Source: Gammaproteobacteria bacterium (GTDB lineage Bacteria > Pseudomonadota > Gammaproteobacteria > DSM-19610). Taken from it: a stretch of DNA of 64,000 bases. A program made the position numbers and the translations under genes. Shown piece by piece: positions 1 through 9,630 of this stretch; the stretch's first letter is position 1, and every line of letters starts with the position of its first letter. The stretch covers positions 52,631 to 116,630 of the forward strand of contig WGBO01000026.1 of the NCBI GenBank assembly GCA_015494295.1. Reading direction: 5' to 3'. The notes under the pieces are model-generated. The model was not told the origin of the DNA. It worked only from the letters and a program-made list of their open reading frames with translations, and searched no databases.

Positions 1-641
1 GCATGGCGGGGATCCTGGTACACGCACTCGCCGTCCAGGGTGGTGAACTCCGCTTCGCCGAAACCGGCGGCGGCCATGTCCGCGCGAATCCGCGCCGGGT
101 CGGCATAGCTGAACGGGGCGTGCAGGAAAGCTGGCGGCTCGCCATCGAAGAAGGACGCCAGTATCTCGTTGACGGTGCGCGGCAGCGGATTGTGCGCCAG
201 CGATTCCCACACGCTGAAACGCAACTGCCCGCCTGGCGCCAACACCCGGTGCGCCTCGCGAAACGCCCGCACCTTGTCCGGGCAGAACATGACCCCGAAC
301 TGGCAGGCGGCGACATCGAACCCGCTGTCGTCGAATGGCAGATGCATGGCGTCGGCCACCTCGAAACGTATATTCTCGTGCGGCGCGAACTTGTCCTGCG
401 CGTGCCGCAGCATGTCGGCGTTGAGGTCACTGGCGGTCAGGTGCACGCCGGCGGGCAAACGGTCGCGCAACACGCGGGTGGCGATGCCGGTACCGGCGGC
501 AATCTCCAGCACCCGCTCGCGCGCAACCCCGGCAACCCTTTCGGCGAGGTCCCGGGCGCAGCATTCAAAAAACATCGGCCCCAGGTAACGATCGTAGTTC
601 TCCGGGATATTGCCGGTAAAGGCGCTGTTGATATCGGTCAC
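1..641 (-). CDS. Class I SAM-dependent methyltransferase (partial, C-terminus off window)
   Basis: At least 213 residues are visible and the gene runs off the left edge. The start is GTG, preceded by AGGA with about 9 nt spacing. Motif I (VLEIAAGTG, about residues 44-52) and the acidic motif (TASDLN), then a VADAMHLPF segment and VLAPGGQLRFSVWE, are the ordered glycine-rich and post-II motifs of class I SAM methyltransferases of the UbiE/Methyltransf_11 type. It lies 25 bp downstream of recQ on the same strand and could be co-transcribed. The substrate cannot be told from sequence; small-molecule methylation is the usual role. Confidence 0.85.
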   Translation of the reverse strand, partial: MTDINSAFTGNIPENYDRYLGPMFFECCARDLAERVAGVARERVLEIAAGTGIATRVLRDRLPAGVHLTASDLNADMLRHAQDKFAPHENIRFEVADAMHLPFDDSGFDVAACQFGVMFCPDKVRAFREAHRVLAPGGQLRFSVWESLAHNPLPRTVNEILASFFDGEPPAFLHAPFSYADPARIRADMAAAGFGEAEFTTLDGECVYQDPRH

Positions 642-666
642 GGTATCGATTCCTGTGTGGCTGGCC

Positions 667-2511
667 TCAGGCGGTATCGGGCGCGGACGGGCGCATCATG
701 CAATATTCCGCGATCGCATCGAGAAACTGGCGCCCGTATTTCTGCAGCTTGGCCTGACCGACGCCCGACACCGCAAGCAACTGATCTTCCTCCAGCGGAC
801 GCAGCGCTGCCATCTGGATGAGGGTGGCGTCGCCGAACACGATGTAGGGCGGCACCCCCTGCTCGTCCGCCAGACGCTTGCGCAACTCGCGCAAGTGTTC
901 GAACAGCGCCTCGTCGTAGGGCCCGGTCTCGCGCGCCGCCTTCGGCTTGCGGGTCGCTTTCTCGCGAATGCGTGGCTGTGCCAGTTCCAGCGTGACCTCG
1001 CCGCGCAACAGGGGGCGCGCCGCGTCAGTCAGCTTGAGCACCGAGTAGGATGCGATGTCCTGCAACAGGTAGCCGTGGTGGATGAGCTGGCGGATGATGG
1101 ACATCCATTCCTGCTCGCCGCGCTCCGCGCCGATGCCCCAGGTCGACAGCTTCGTGTGTCCCAGCGCGCGCAGGCGCTCGGTATCGGCGCCGCGCAACAC
1201 ATCGATGACGTGTTTGACGCCAAAACGCTGGCCGACGCGGTAGACGCAGGACAGGGCCTTGCGCGCGTCCTCGGTGGCGTCGAAGCGCGCGGGCGGGTCC
1301 AGGCACACGTCGCAGTTGCCGCAATCTTCCTCCAGCCTTTCACCGAAATACCCCAGCAGCACGCGCCGCCGGCAGGTCAGGCTCTCGGCGAACGCGGTCA
1401 TGGCATGGAGCTTGTGTAACTCGATGCGCCGCTGGTCCGGGTTGGCGTTGTTCTCCACCAGCCGCCGCGCGGTTACCACGTCCTGGGCGCCGTACAACAG
1501 CAGCGCTTCCGACGGCAGGCCGTCGCGGCCGGCACGGCCGGTCTCCTGATAGTAGCCCTCGATGTGTCTCGGCACGTCGTAGTGCACCACGAAGCGCACG
1601 TTCGGCTTGTCGATGCCCATGCCGAACGCCACGGTGGCCACCACCACCTGCAACTCGTCACGCAAAAAGCGCTCCTGCACCTCGGCGCGGTGCGCGTTCG
1701 GCAGCCCGGCATGGTAGGCGTCGGCGCTGATACCGGCCTCGAACAGTTTTTCCGCCACTTCCTCGACGCGCTTGCGCGACAGCGCATACACGACACCCGA
1801 CTGGTCGCGGCGGTTTTCGAGAAACTTCATCAACTGCTCGAAGGGCTTGTGCTTTTCCAGCACCGTGTAGCGGATATTGGGCCGATCGAAGCTCGACACG
1901 AAACGCCGCGCGCGTCCCAGCCCGAGCTGCTGGACGATATCATCGCGGGTCTGCGGATCCGCGGTCGCGGTCAGGGCGACCAGCGGCACGGAGGGAAAGC
2001 GGTGCCGCAACTGTCCCAGTTGCACGTATTCGGGACGGAAATCGTGTCCCCACTGAGACACGCAGTGCGCCTCGTCGACCGCGAACAGCGCGATCTCGAC
2101 ATCGCTCAGGCGCTGCATGAAATCGTCGGACACCAGGCGTTCCGGCGCGATGTAGAGCAGGTCCAGTTCGCCGGCGTGCAATTGCGCCAGCACCCGGCGC
2201 GCGTGGTCGGAGGCCAGCGAGGAATTGTAGAATGCCGCCGCCACCCCGTTGGCGCAGAGTGCGTCGACCTGATCCTTCATCAGGGAAATCAGCGGCGAGA
2301 CGACGATCCCCACGCCGGGCCGGTGCAATGCCGGCAACTGGTAGCACAGCGACTTTCCGCCACCGGTGGGCATCAGGACGAAAGCATCCTCGCCGCGGAC
2401 GAGCGCCTCGATGACCGCCTGCTGGTCACCACGGAAGGCGTCGTAACCGAACACCCTGCGAAGCGTGTCCTGCAACGCCTGCCGTGTTTCCACGCTTGTC
2501 TCACCTGCCAT
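667..2511 (-). CDS. recQ: ATP-dependent DNA helicase RecQ
   Basis: A 614-residue 3'-5' DNA helicase acting in recombination and fork repair. Walker A (MPTGGGKS, about 47-54) and the DEAH box ([20 protein letters not shown]) are followed by the helicase C domain ([30 protein letters not shown]). Next come the RQC zinc cysteines ([12 protein letters not shown]...CGNCDVC) and a C-terminal HRDC domain. The start at 2511 is preferred over the in-frame ATG at 2529 because AGGGAGG sits 6 nt upstream of it, while the upstream ATG has no ribosome-binding site. Length and domain order are normal for bacterial RecQ. Confidence 0.95.
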   Translation of the reverse strand: MAGETSVETRQALQDTLRRVFGYDAFRGDQQAVIEALVRGEDAFVLMPTGGGKSLCYQLPALHRPGVGIVVSPLISLMKDQVDALCANGVAAAFYNSSLASDHARRVLAQLHAGELDLLYIAPERLVSDDFMQRLSDVEIALFAVDEAHCVSQWGHDFRPEYVQLGQLRHRFPSVPLVALTATADPQTRDDIVQQLGLGRARRFVSSFDRPNIRYTVLEKHKPFEQLMKFLENRRDQSGVVYALSRKRVEEVAEKLFEAGISADAYHAGLPNAHRAEVQERFLRDELQVVVATVAFGMGIDKPNVRFVVHYDVPRHIEGYYQETGRAGRDGLPSEALLLYGAQDVVTARRLVENNANPDQRRIELHKLHAMTAFAESLTCRRRVLLGYFGERLEEDCGNCDVCLDPPARFDATEDARKALSCVYRVGQRFGVKHVIDVLRGADTERLRALGHTKLSTWGIGAERGEQEWMSIIRQLIHHGYLLQDIASYSVLKLTDAARPLLRGEVTLELAQPRIREKATRKPKAARETGPYDEALFEHLRELRKRLADEQGVPPYIVFGDATLIQMAALRPLEEDQLLAVSGVGQAKLQKYGRQFLDAIAEYCMMRPSAPDTA

Positions 2512-2564
2512 TTCAGCCTCCCTGCCCATGGCGTTTTCTGCCAGCTTGTTGTCCGGTTGTGAAA

Positions 2565-2786
2565 CTATCGTGCCACCCGGGACATCCGCACCAGCTTCGC
2601 CACCAGCAATAGCAGCGGCGTGCCGTGAAGGAACAGGTCAAAGATGTCGATCGGGCGCTTGAGTTCGCCACCGGCCAGCATGCGCAGTTTTTCCCAGAGA
2701 TGGGGTTCCGGCACAAAGGGCGCAAAGGTGAGAAACACGGCAAACGGCACGATGACCGTGAACGGTATCCTGTCCAGCCAGCTCAT
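2565..2786 (-). CDS. Small conserved membrane protein
   Basis: 73 residues starting MSWLDRIPF, with one hydrophobic segment near the N-terminus and a second near the C-terminus, flanking [20 protein letters not shown] and [17 protein letters not shown]. Small proteins of this pattern occur in many gammaproteobacteria and are sometimes labelled RND-transporter-associated; the function is not established. A TATAAT -10 match lies on the minus strand at 2832-2827, about 40 bp upstream of the start, but no good -35 is seen. It sits upstream of recQ in the same direction and could be transcribed with it. Confidence 0.6.
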   Translation of the reverse strand: MSWLDRIPFTVIVPFAVFLTFAPFVPEPHLWEKLRMLAGGELKRPIDIFDLFLHGTPLLLLVAKLVRMSRVAR

Positions 2787-3047
2787 GGTGTGTCCCCAAC
2801 CCCGACAACGGCAAACCAAAGGCGGCATTATAATGGGTCGCGCCAGGATCGCGAAATCACGATTGCTCCCGGAATTGGGCGGTGAAACCCGCGGGGTTCC
2901 GGGGCGGGAGAAAACTTGCCGGTAAATCAACGCATTGGCAGGCGAGTTCGACTCACGTCAACGCAGCGGCAGAATACCTTCAGCGCGCACGGGCTCATCT
3001 GCCGATCCGATCTCCGGCAGCCGGCCGGGGAGCGACACGGGCGGCGT

Positions 3048-3689
3048 TCAGGCGTCGCGCACCGGCTGGTGCACGATGCGGATGTAGGGCTTGACCATGG
3101 TCCAGCCCTCCGGGAACTTCTGCCTGGCGTGCGCATCGCTGAGGGTCGGCGCGATGATGACGTCCTCGCCCGGCCGCCAGTTGACCGGGGTGGCCACGTC
3201 GAAATCCTCGGTGAGCTGCAATGAGTCGATGAGACGCAGGATCTCGTCGAAGTTGCGGCCGGTATTCAGGGGATAGGTCATGGTGGCCTTGATGCGCTTG
3301 TCCGCGCCGATGATGAACACGCTGCGCACGGTAAGCGTGCTGTCCTCGTTGGGATGGATCATGTCATACAGGCGGGCGATGCGCGCCTCGGGGTCGGCGA
3401 TGAGCGGGTAGTTGAGCAGGAAACCGTGGGTATCCTCGATATCCCTGGCCCAGCGGTCGTGCGCCTCCAGCGTATCCACGCTGAGGCTGATGACCTTGAC
3501 GCGCCGGTGATCGAATTCCGAGCGAATGCTGGCCACGTAACCCAGTTCGGTGGTGCAGACCGGTGTGAAATCGGCGGGGTGCGACATGAGCATTGCCCAG
3601 CCATCCCCGATCCAGTCATGAAAATGAAGCGTACCCTGTGTCGTCTGTGCGGTGAAATCCGGCGCTACATCGCCCACTCTTATAGACAA
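3048..3689 (-). CDS. 1-Cys peroxiredoxin (Prx6/AhpC-TSA family)
   Basis: A 213-residue thiol peroxidase reducing H2O2 or organic peroxides. The peroxidatic motif SHPADFTPVCTTELG carries Cys45. No second cysteine is visible, so it is the 1-Cys (Prx6) type and needs an external thiol reductant. The C-terminal 1-cysPrx_C region (PLNTGRNFDEILRLIDSLQL, NWRPGEDVIIAPTLSD) is complete. The open frame extends to an ATG at 3722, but the strong GGAGGGGAGGAAG lies inside that extension. It points to the TTG at 3689, giving MSIRVGDVAPDF, which matches the family N-terminus. A glutaredoxin gene lies close by in the opposite direction. Confidence 0.9.
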   Translation of the reverse strand: MSIRVGDVAPDFTAQTTQGTLHFHDWIGDGWAMLMSHPADFTPVCTTELGYVASIRSEFDHRRVKVISLSVDTLEAHDRWARDIEDTHGFLLNYPLIADPEARIARLYDMIHPNEDSTLTVRSVFIIGADKRIKATMTYPLNTGRNFDEILRLIDSLQLTEDFDVATPVNWRPGEDVIIAPTLSDAHARQKFPEGWTMVKPYIRIVHQPVRDA

Positions 3690-3913
3690 TTCGCTTCCTC
3701 CCCTCCAATTCCCTGATATCATACCGCCGCAACGACGGACTTGTTATGTAGACGCCCATCCACACTTCGGCATTCCATGGTTGTCGGCCGATGTGCGAGT
3801 CGTACACCGAAAGCGTAGAACAAAATCCGCGGATTTCCATCGCCCGTCCGGGTGAGGGCGGCTCATGTACACGCACCAACAGTGCGAGTGGAACCGGTAA
3901 AGAGATTCATCCC

Positions 3914-4309
3914 ATGAAAATCGTGATACGAACCTTCTTCAGACTGCTGCGCGCCATACTCGGCCCTTTCATGCTCGCGTGGGAGTGGATCACCGCACCC
4001 AGGGGCATGGAGCGCGAGCCGGACGCACAACAACGCGTGGACGAGGCCTGCCGGCAACTGGCCATCTATCAGTTCCGTACCTGCCCGTTCTGCATCAAGG
4101 TGCGTCAGGCCATGAAGCGCCTGTCGTTGAACATTGAACTGCGCGACGCACGCAACGACCCCGTGCATCGCCAGGCCCTGCAAGAGGGCGGCGGCGAGGT
4201 CAAGGTGCCTTGCCTGAGAATCGAGGAAGACGACGGCCGGGTGACCTGGATGTATGAATCCGACCGCATCGTCGCCTGGCTGGAGCAGCGCTTCGGCGAC
4301 GTGAAATAG
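3914..4309 (+). CDS. Glutaredoxin-domain protein with N-terminal membrane-proximal extension
   Basis: 131 residues. A glutaredoxin fold follows an amphipathic or hydrophobic N-terminal stretch (FFRLLRAILGPFMLAWEWI, about 8-26). The redox site is CPFC (57-60) in YQFRTCPFCIKV. The later KVPCLRIEE segment supplies the cis-Pro-like position, and the C-terminus YESDRIVAWLEQRF is typical. This resembles proteobacterial Grx-like proteins with a possible membrane anchor. The ATG at 3914 is chosen; an upstream in-frame start at 3791 would add low-complexity sequence with no family support. It is convergent with dsbB, 3 bp apart. Confidence 0.85.
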   Translation: MKIVIRTFFRLLRAILGPFMLAWEWITAPRGMEREPDAQQRVDEACRQLAIYQFRTCPFCIKVRQAMKRLSLNIELRDARNDPVHRQALQEGGGEVKVPCLRIEEDDGRVTWMYESDRIVAWLEQRFGDVK

Positions 4310-4312
4310 CGC

Positions 4313-4828
4313 TCAGGGGCGCCGCGGGCCGAGCAGCGTGACCAGTGTCATGCCCAGGCCCAGCACCAGCAGGAGCACCGAGAACACCACCAGCGCTTCC
4401 GCCATGGTCACGCCGAACAGCAGTTCCGGGGTATAGCCGCAGGGTTCCATGACCTGGAACATCGACGGAAACCACTTGTCGAGCGCAAACCAGGGCGGCA
4501 AGCCGGACTCCATGACACAGCTCCCCTCCAGCGTGCCCCGCTCGGTGCCCAGCAGTTTCAGGGAACGCTCCAGCAGGCCCGCGCCCACCAGTGTCACGAA
4601 CGACTGGAGCAGGACCAGCAGCGGGCGCCGGCGGCGCGCCAGGTAACCCGGCACACCGGCCGCGATCAGGCCCAGCAACCACACGCGCACGTGGATGCAC
4701 AGCACACAGGGGTAGTAGTCCAGGCGGTACTGGTAGAACAGCGCCGTGGCTTCCATTGCCAGCGCCACCACCACCAGCCCCAGCCAGTAGAACGGTGAGG
4801 TCGCCAGCCGGTAGAGCCTGTCTCGCAT
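4313..4828 (-). CDS. dsbB: Disulfide bond formation protein DsbB
   Basis: A 171-residue inner-membrane protein that reoxidises periplasmic DsbA and passes the electrons to quinones. Four hydrophobic segments are visible. The first redox pair is Cys41/Cys44 (YYPCVLCIHVRVW) and the second periplasmic pair is Cys104/Cys130 (GSCVME, MEPCGYTPE). The start MRDRLYRLATSPFYWLG is chosen because it leaves a normal short N-terminus; the longer frame would overlap the ppnN end. It begins about 10 bp after the ppnN stop on the same strand, so the two are probably co-transcribed. Confidence 0.9.
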   Translation of the reverse strand: MRDRLYRLATSPFYWLGLVVVALAMEATALFYQYRLDYYPCVLCIHVRVWLLGLIAAGVPGYLARRRRPLLVLLQSFVTLVGAGLLERSLKLLGTERGTLEGSCVMESGLPPWFALDKWFPSMFQVMEPCGYTPELLFGVTMAEALVVFSVLLLVLGLGMTLVTLLGPRRP

Positions 4829-4838
4829 GCCGCTTCCC

Positions 4839-6209
4839 CTACTTGATGATGCGGTAACAGGGCACATAGGCCTTGCCCGGCAGTTTCATCCGGTGCTGTT
4901 CGACGAAGGAACCCAGCAACTCGTCCATCGGCCCCATGATCTCCGGGTCGCCGTGGATCTCGAACAGGCCGTGCTCCTCGATGGCACGGATGCCCTCGTC
5001 CTTGACGTTGCCGGCCACCACGCCGGAGAAGGCGCGCCGCAGATTGGCGGCCAGGGTGTGGCGGTCCTGGTCGCGGTGCAGTTCCAGCTTGCGCATGTTC
5101 TCGTGGGTGGGCACGAAAGGCTTCTGGAACTCCTCGTCGATCTTCAGCATCCAGTTGAAGTAATAGGCGTCGCCGTGCAGCTTGCGGAACTCGCGTACCT
5201 GGCGGATGCCCTCGGCCATTTCGCGCGCCACCCGCGGCGGGTCGTCGACGATGATCCGGTAGCGCTGCTGCGCCTCGATGCCCAGGGTATCGAGAATGAA
5301 CTGATTGATGCGCTTGAAGTACTCCTCCGAACCGGCAGGCCCGGTGAGGATCAGCGGAAACGGAATCTCCGCATTGTCCGGGTGCAGCAGTATGCCCAGC
5401 AGGTAGAGAATCTCCTCGGCGGTGCCGGCGCCGCCGGGGAATACCACGATGCCGTGGCCGGTGCGCACGAAGGCTTCCAGGCGCTTCTCGATGTCCGGCA
5501 TGATCACCAGGTTGTTGACGATGGGATTGGGCGACTCGGCGGCGATAATGCCCGGCTCGGTAATGCCCAGGTACACGCCGGGGCTGATACGCTGCTTGGC
5601 GTGACCGATGGTGGCGCCCTTCATCGGCCCCTTCATGGCGCCGGGTCCGCAACCGGTACAGATATCCAGGCCACGCAGGCCCATCTGGTAGCCGGTCACC
5701 TTGGAATAGTCGTATTCCTCGCGGCTGATGGAATGCCCGCCCCAGCACACCACCAGGTTGGGTTCCGCGCGCGGCACCAGCACCCGCGCGTTGCGCAGGA
5801 TATGGAACACCGCGCTGGTCACCCCCTCCGGGGTATTCAGGTCGATCTTGGGGTTGTCCTCGATCTCGTCGCTGACGTAGATCACATCGCGCAACACCGC
5901 GAACAGGTGCTCGTTGATACCCTTGATCATCACCCCGTCGACAAAGGCGTGTGCCGGCGCGCCCGTCACCTCCAGCTTGATGCCGCGCTCCTGCTGAAGA
6001 ATGCGGATGGCGAAATCGGGGTAGCGCTCCAGCAGCTCCTTGCCGTCGTCCAGCGAACTGCCGCAGTTGAGGACCGCCAGCGAGCAGTTGCGAAACAGGG
6101 TGTACAGGCCGCCCTGGCTGGTGTCCAGCAGGCGGTTGACCTCGGACCTGGACAGGACTTCCAGGCGTCCTTCGGGACTGATACGGGCATCGACGACTTC
6201 GTAATCCAT
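4839..6209 (-). CDS. ppnN: Nucleotide 5'-monophosphate nucleosidase PpnN (YgdH, LOG family)
   Basis: 456 residues, the usual PpnN length. It hydrolyses the N-glycosidic bond of purine and pyrimidine nucleoside monophosphates to base plus ribose-5-phosphate, and in E. coli is tuned by (p)ppGpp. The hallmark is the LOG-family motif PGGAGTAEEILYLLG with the nucleotide-binding GCGPGAMKGPMKGA segment before it. The N-terminal DUF4478 and C-terminal DUF3412 regions (ARISPEGRLEVLSRSEV; NWMLKIDEEFQKPF) are both present. It is divergent from lon across a 491-bp AT-rich region. Confidence 0.92.
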   Translation of the reverse strand: MDYEVVDARISPEGRLEVLSRSEVNRLLDTSQGGLYTLFRNCSLAVLNCGSSLDDGKELLERYPDFAIRILQQERGIKLEVTGAPAHAFVDGVMIKGINEHLFAVLRDVIYVSDEIEDNPKIDLNTPEGVTSAVFHILRNARVLVPRAEPNLVVCWGGHSISREEYDYSKVTGYQMGLRGLDICTGCGPGAMKGPMKGATIGHAKQRISPGVYLGITEPGIIAAESPNPIVNNLVIMPDIEKRLEAFVRTGHGIVVFPGGAGTAEEILYLLGILLHPDNAEIPFPLILTGPAGSEEYFKRINQFILDTLGIEAQQRYRIIVDDPPRVAREMAEGIRQVREFRKLHGDAYYFNWMLKIDEEFQKPFVPTHENMRKLELHRDQDRHTLAANLRRAFSGVVAGNVKDEGIRAIEEHGLFEIHGDPEIMGPMDELLGSFVEQHRMKLPGKAYVPCYRIIK

Positions 6210-6353
6210 CAGTTTACTGTTCTTTTATCCGTGAAATTGGGGGCATGGAGTATAGCGGCAATTGACGCCGGGAATGTTGCCGCTAACGCCGCGCTCCCCG
6301 TCCCAGGCGAAAAATTTTTCTGCGCATGGGGGCGGAAATTGACCGCTTTCCCT

Positions 6354-6379
6354 CTTGACATCCGCCACCTGTCCCATTC
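6354..6379 (+). promoter_or_regulatory. Candidate sigma-32 (heat-shock) promoter for lon
   Basis: CTTGACA at 6354-6360 and TCCCATTC at 6372-6379 are separated by 11 bp. They resemble the heat-shock consensus CTTGAAA / CCCCATNT with a few mismatches. lon is a classical heat-shock gene, which supports the reading, but the site is about 320 bp upstream of the start codon. Confidence 0.35.
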
Positions 6380-6392
6380 CACCTGCTGGTGC

Positions 6393-6401
6393 TTATGCAC
6401 A
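6393..6401 (+). promoter_or_regulatory. DnaA box (TTATGCACA)
   Basis: A perfect match to the 9-mer consensus TTATNCACA, upstream of the AT-rich stretch. Confidence 0.5.
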
Positions 6402-6581
6402 GGTGTCATCAGACGGTAAGAAAATCATTGAACAAACCCGTTCCCGCTTGATCTTCAATCTATGAATAGACTGCAATCCTTTGTTTTATTTATACTATTA
6501 CAAATTGATCAAAAAATGCACGATTTAACGTCCATGGCGTATTTTCAGGGCTTCGCGGCAGTTTCCAGAACTTGTTCCACA

Positions 6582-6610
6582 GAGTTATCCACAGAATCTG
6601 TGGATAACTC
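6582..6610. promoter_or_regulatory. 29-bp perfect palindrome containing two inverted DnaA boxes
   Basis: Two 14-nt arms (left arm GAGTTATCCACAGA) flank a single central A at 6596. Each arm carries the strongest E. coli-type DnaA box: TTATCCACA at 6585-6593 and its complement at 6599-6607. The palindrome lies 91 bp upstream of the lon start. A plain terminator is unlikely because no T-tract follows. Confidence 0.6.
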
Positions 6611-6700
6611 CCACAACAAAATGCGTCTTTTGCCCGGCCCTTGATTTATGCTTGCCGACACACCATCTCTATGTTCCGAAAAGCCAAACAAGAAGCCGAC

Positions 6701-9091
6701 ATGGATAACCAGGAAACCGACACACAGATCGAGGAAAACAACAGCGGCGCCGAACTGATCCGCGCCCAGGACGCCCTGCCCGGCACCATCCCGATTCTGC
6801 CGCAGGCGGAACGCCCCTTCTTTCCCGGCCAGATCATTCCCCTGCTGCTCGACCCTGAGGCCTGGGGACCGACCATCCAGTCCGCGCAGGAAAACGCCAA
6901 CGGCGTCCTCGGTCTGCTGCTTACCCGGGCCGAGCGACCGGAACAGGCCACAAGCGAGGATTTCTACCGGATGGGCACGGCGGCGCGCATCCACCGCATC
7001 GGCCGGGTCGACGGCCGCCTGCAGGTACTGCTGGAAGGCGTGCAGCGTTTCCGCGTCATCGAGTGGCTCAGCCAGCAGGCGCCGCTCACCGCGCGCGTGC
7101 GTTACTACCCGGAACCACGCGTCGAGGACGACACCGAGATCAAGGCCTACGCCATCGCCATCATCAATACCATCAAGGAACTGGTGCCGCTGAACCCGCT
7201 GTACGGTGAAGAGTTCAAGCTGTTCCTGGACAACTTCCACCCCAACGACCCCTCGCACCTCGCCGACTTCGCGGCCAGCCTGACCACCTCCGGCAAGGAC
7301 GAGCAGCAGGACGTGCTGGAAGCCGTCGACCTGGTGAAACGGCTGCAACGTGTGCACGCGCTGCTGATCAAGGAGCTGGAAATCGCCCGTACCCAGGCGC
7401 ACATCCGCAAGCAGGTCGAACAGGACATGCAGAAGCACCAGCGCGAGCACATCCTGCGCGAACAGATGAAGGTCATCCAGAAGGAACTGGGCATCTCCAA
7501 GGACGACCGCACCGCCGAGCTGGACAAGTTCCGCGAACGCCTGGAGTCGCTGGACCTGCCGGACAAGGCCGCCGAACGCATCCAGGAGGAGATGGACAAG
7601 TTCGCGGTGCTGGAAAGCGGGTCGCCGGAGTACGCCACCACCCGCAACTACCTCGACTGGCTCACCAGCCTTCCCTGGGGCAAGCACACTGAAGACCGGC
7701 TCGACCTGAAGGAAGCGCGGCGCATCCTCGACGAGGACCACGACGGCCTGGAAGACGTCAAGCAGCGCATCATGGAATTCATCGGTGTCGGCATCATGAA
7801 GGGCGAGGTGTCCGGCTCCATCATCCTGTTCGTGGGTCCCCCGGGCGTCGGCAAGACCTCGCTGGGCCGTTCCATCGCACGCGCGCTGGGACGCCGCTTC
7901 TTCCGCTTCTCGCTGGGCGGCATGCGCGACGAGGCCGAGATCAAGGGCCACCGGCGCACCTATGTCGGCGCCATGCCCGGCAAGTTCATCCAGGCCATCA
8001 AGGACACCCAGGCCGCCAACCCGGTGATCATGCTCGACGAGATCGACAAGGTCGGCGCCTCCTACCAGGGCGACCCCGCATCGGCCCTGCTCGAAGTCCT
8101 CGACCCGGAACAGAACAGCGACTTCCTCGACCACTTTCTGGACGTGCCCTTCGACCTCTCCAAGGTGCTGTTCATCTGCACCGCCAACCAGCTCGACACC
8201 ATTCCCGGGCCGTTGCTGGACCGCATGGAAGTCATCCACCTGTCCGGCTACCTCGCCAGCGAGAAGATGGACATCGCGCGCCACCACCTGCTGCCGCGCC
8301 AGCTCGAACGCAACGGTCTGAAACCGCGCGGACAACTGCGCATCGACAAGGGGGCGCTACGCCGCATCATCGAGGAATATGCGCGCGAGGCCGGCGTGCG
8401 CCGCCTCGAGAAGCACCTCAGCGCCATCGCCCGCAAGGCGGTGGTCAAGCTGCTGGAAGGCGAGAAGCCGCCCATCCACGTGCGCGCGAAGGACATTGAG
8501 GACTACCTCGGCAAGCCGGTATTCAGCCGCGAGAAGCGCCTGTCCGGCGTCGGCATCATCACCGGCCTGGCCTGGACCGCCATGGGTGGCGCCACGCTCA
8601 GTATCGAAGCCACGCGCATCCACAGCTTCACGCGCGGCTTCAAGCTCACCGGCCAGCTCGGCGACGTGATGCGCGAGTCCGCGGAGATCGCCTACAGCCA
8701 TATCCTCGCCAACGCGGAACGCTGGGGCGCGTCGCCCGACTTTTTCGAGAACTCGCTGATCCACCTGCACGTACCCGCCGGCGCCACGCCCAAGGACGGC
8801 CCCAGCGCCGGCATCACCATGGCCTGCGCGCTGCTGTCGCTGGCGAAGAACCGACGTGCGGTACGCAAGCTGGCGATGACCGGCGAGCTCACCCTCACCG
8901 GCCAGGTGCTGCCGGTGGGCGGCATCCGCGAGAAAGTGATCGCGGCGCGGCGCGCCAACATCCGCGAACTGATCCTGCCGGCTGCCAACCGTGGAGACTA
9001 CGAGGAGATCCCGGAATACATCCGGGAAGGACTCAAGGTCCACTTTGCTGAAAAATTCGACGAAGTGGTGCCGATCGTCTTCGAGAAGTGA
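6701..9091 (+). CDS. lon: ATP-dependent protease Lon (endopeptidase La)
   Basis: 796 residues: an N-terminal LON substrate-binding domain ([20 protein letters not shown]), a coiled-coil linker, an AAA+ module with Walker [12 protein letters not shown] (about 375-385) and [11 protein letters not shown], then the serine protease domain. The catalytic dyad is Ser702 ([12 protein letters not shown]) and Lys745 ([14 protein letters not shown]), spaced as in E. coli Lon. The start MDNQETD at 6701 is the best compromise; an ATG at 6671 is possible, and neither has a strong ribosome-binding site. The stop overlaps the start of the next gene by 3 nt. Confidence 0.95.
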   Translation: MDNQETDTQIEENNSGAELIRAQDALPGTIPILPQAERPFFPGQIIPLLLDPEAWGPTIQSAQENANGVLGLLLTRAERPEQATSEDFYRMGTAARIHRIGRVDGRLQVLLEGVQRFRVIEWLSQQAPLTARVRYYPEPRVEDDTEIKAYAIAIINTIKELVPLNPLYGEEFKLFLDNFHPNDPSHLADFAASLTTSGKDEQQDVLEAVDLVKRLQRVHALLIKELEIARTQAHIRKQVEQDMQKHQREHILREQMKVIQKELGISKDDRTAELDKFRERLESLDLPDKAAERIQEEMDKFAVLESGSPEYATTRNYLDWLTSLPWGKHTEDRLDLKEARRILDEDHDGLEDVKQRIMEFIGVGIMKGEVSGSIILFVGPPGVGKTSLGRSIARALGRRFFRFSLGGMRDEAEIKGHRRTYVGAMPGKFIQAIKDTQAANPVIMLDEIDKVGASYQGDPASALLEVLDPEQNSDFLDHFLDVPFDLSKVLFICTANQLDTIPGPLLDRMEVIHLSGYLASEKMDIARHHLLPRQLERNGLKPRGQLRIDKGALRRIIEEYAREAGVRRLEKHLSAIARKAVVKLLEGEKPPIHVRAKDIEDYLGKPVFSREKRLSGVGIITGLAWTAMGGATLSIEATRIHSFTRGFKLTGQLGDVMRESAEIAYSHILANAERWGASPDFFENSLIHLHVPAGATPKDGPSAGITMACALLSLAKNRRAVRKLAMTGELTLTGQVLPVGGIREKVIAARRANIRELILPAANRGDYEEIPEYIREGLKVHFAEKFDEVVPIVFEK

Positions 9092-9615
9092 TTGTCCTGT
9101 TCAACAAGCCCTTCCGGGTGCTGTCGCAGTTCACCACCGAGGGCGGCAAGTCCACGCTGGCCGACTACATCGACATTCCCGGCATCTACTGCGCCGGGCG
9201 TCTCGACTACGACAGCGAGGGCCTGCTGGTGCTCACCGATGACGGCCGCCTGCAGCAACGCATCGCCAACCCCAGGCACGGCAAGTCCAAGGAATACTGG
9301 GTGCAGGTCGAGGGCGACCCAAACGACAGCGACCTGCAGGCGCTGCGCGACGGCGTGCAGCTCAAGGATGGTGCGACGCGGCCGGCGCGGGTGGAACTGA
9401 TGGACGAGCCCGAACTGTGGCCGCGCACGCCGCCCATCCGCGAACGCCGCAACATCCCCACGCGCTGGATCCGGATGGTGTTGAAGGAAGGACGCAACCG
9501 CCAGGTGCGGCGCATGACCGCGCACATTGGTTTTCCCACCCTGCGGCTGGTGCGCTACCGGGTGGGGGAATGGACCCTGGACGGCATCCCCAGTGGCGGG
9601 CTGAAGCGCCTGTAG
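9088..9615 (+). CDS. rluE: 23S rRNA pseudouridine synthase RluE-like (RsuA family)
   Basis: 175 residues. Isomerises a uridine in 23S rRNA (U2457 in E. coli RluE). The motif [18 protein letters not shown] contains the catalytic aspartate of RsuA/RluB/C/D/E/F enzymes. Other motifs are [12 protein letters not shown] at the N-terminus and [20 protein letters not shown] near the C-terminus. There is no S4 domain, as expected for RluE. The start is GTG, embedded in the lon stop (GTGA), which implies translational coupling. The pairing of a protease and an rRNA modifier in one transcript is notable but has no obvious functional meaning. Confidence 0.88.
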   Translation: MIVLFNKPFRVLSQFTTEGGKSTLADYIDIPGIYCAGRLDYDSEGLLVLTDDGRLQQRIANPRHGKSKEYWVQVEGDPNDSDLQALRDGVQLKDGATRPARVELMDEPELWPRTPPIRERRNIPTRWIRMVLKEGRNRQVRRMTAHIGFPTLRLVRYRVGEWTLDGIPSGGLKRL

Positions 9616-9630
9616 GACCGGCGGCAAGCC

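Larger units (their letters stand above)
6210..6700. other. Long AT-rich intergenic region between ppnN and lon with DnaA boxes
   Basis: No coding sequence is supported here. The stretch from about 6420 to 6545 is clearly AT-rich (runs such as TTTGTTTTATTTATACTATT) in an otherwise GC-rich segment. It holds three perfect TTATNCACA DnaA boxes, annotated separately, and a sigma-32-like promoter candidate. It must contain the promoters of both divergent genes. Two GATC sites fall inside the AT-rich part. Whether it is a DnaA-regulated promoter region or a replication element cannot be told from sequence alone. Confidence 0.7.

Noticed and set aside
4827..6419. 530-codon open frame opposite ppnN
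   Set aside because: Shadow of ppnN; no recognisable protein motif.
6545..8335. 596-codon open frame opposite lon
   Set aside because: It is antisense to lon, with the Leu/Val/Asp-rich composition typical of GC-rich shadow frames and no family motifs.
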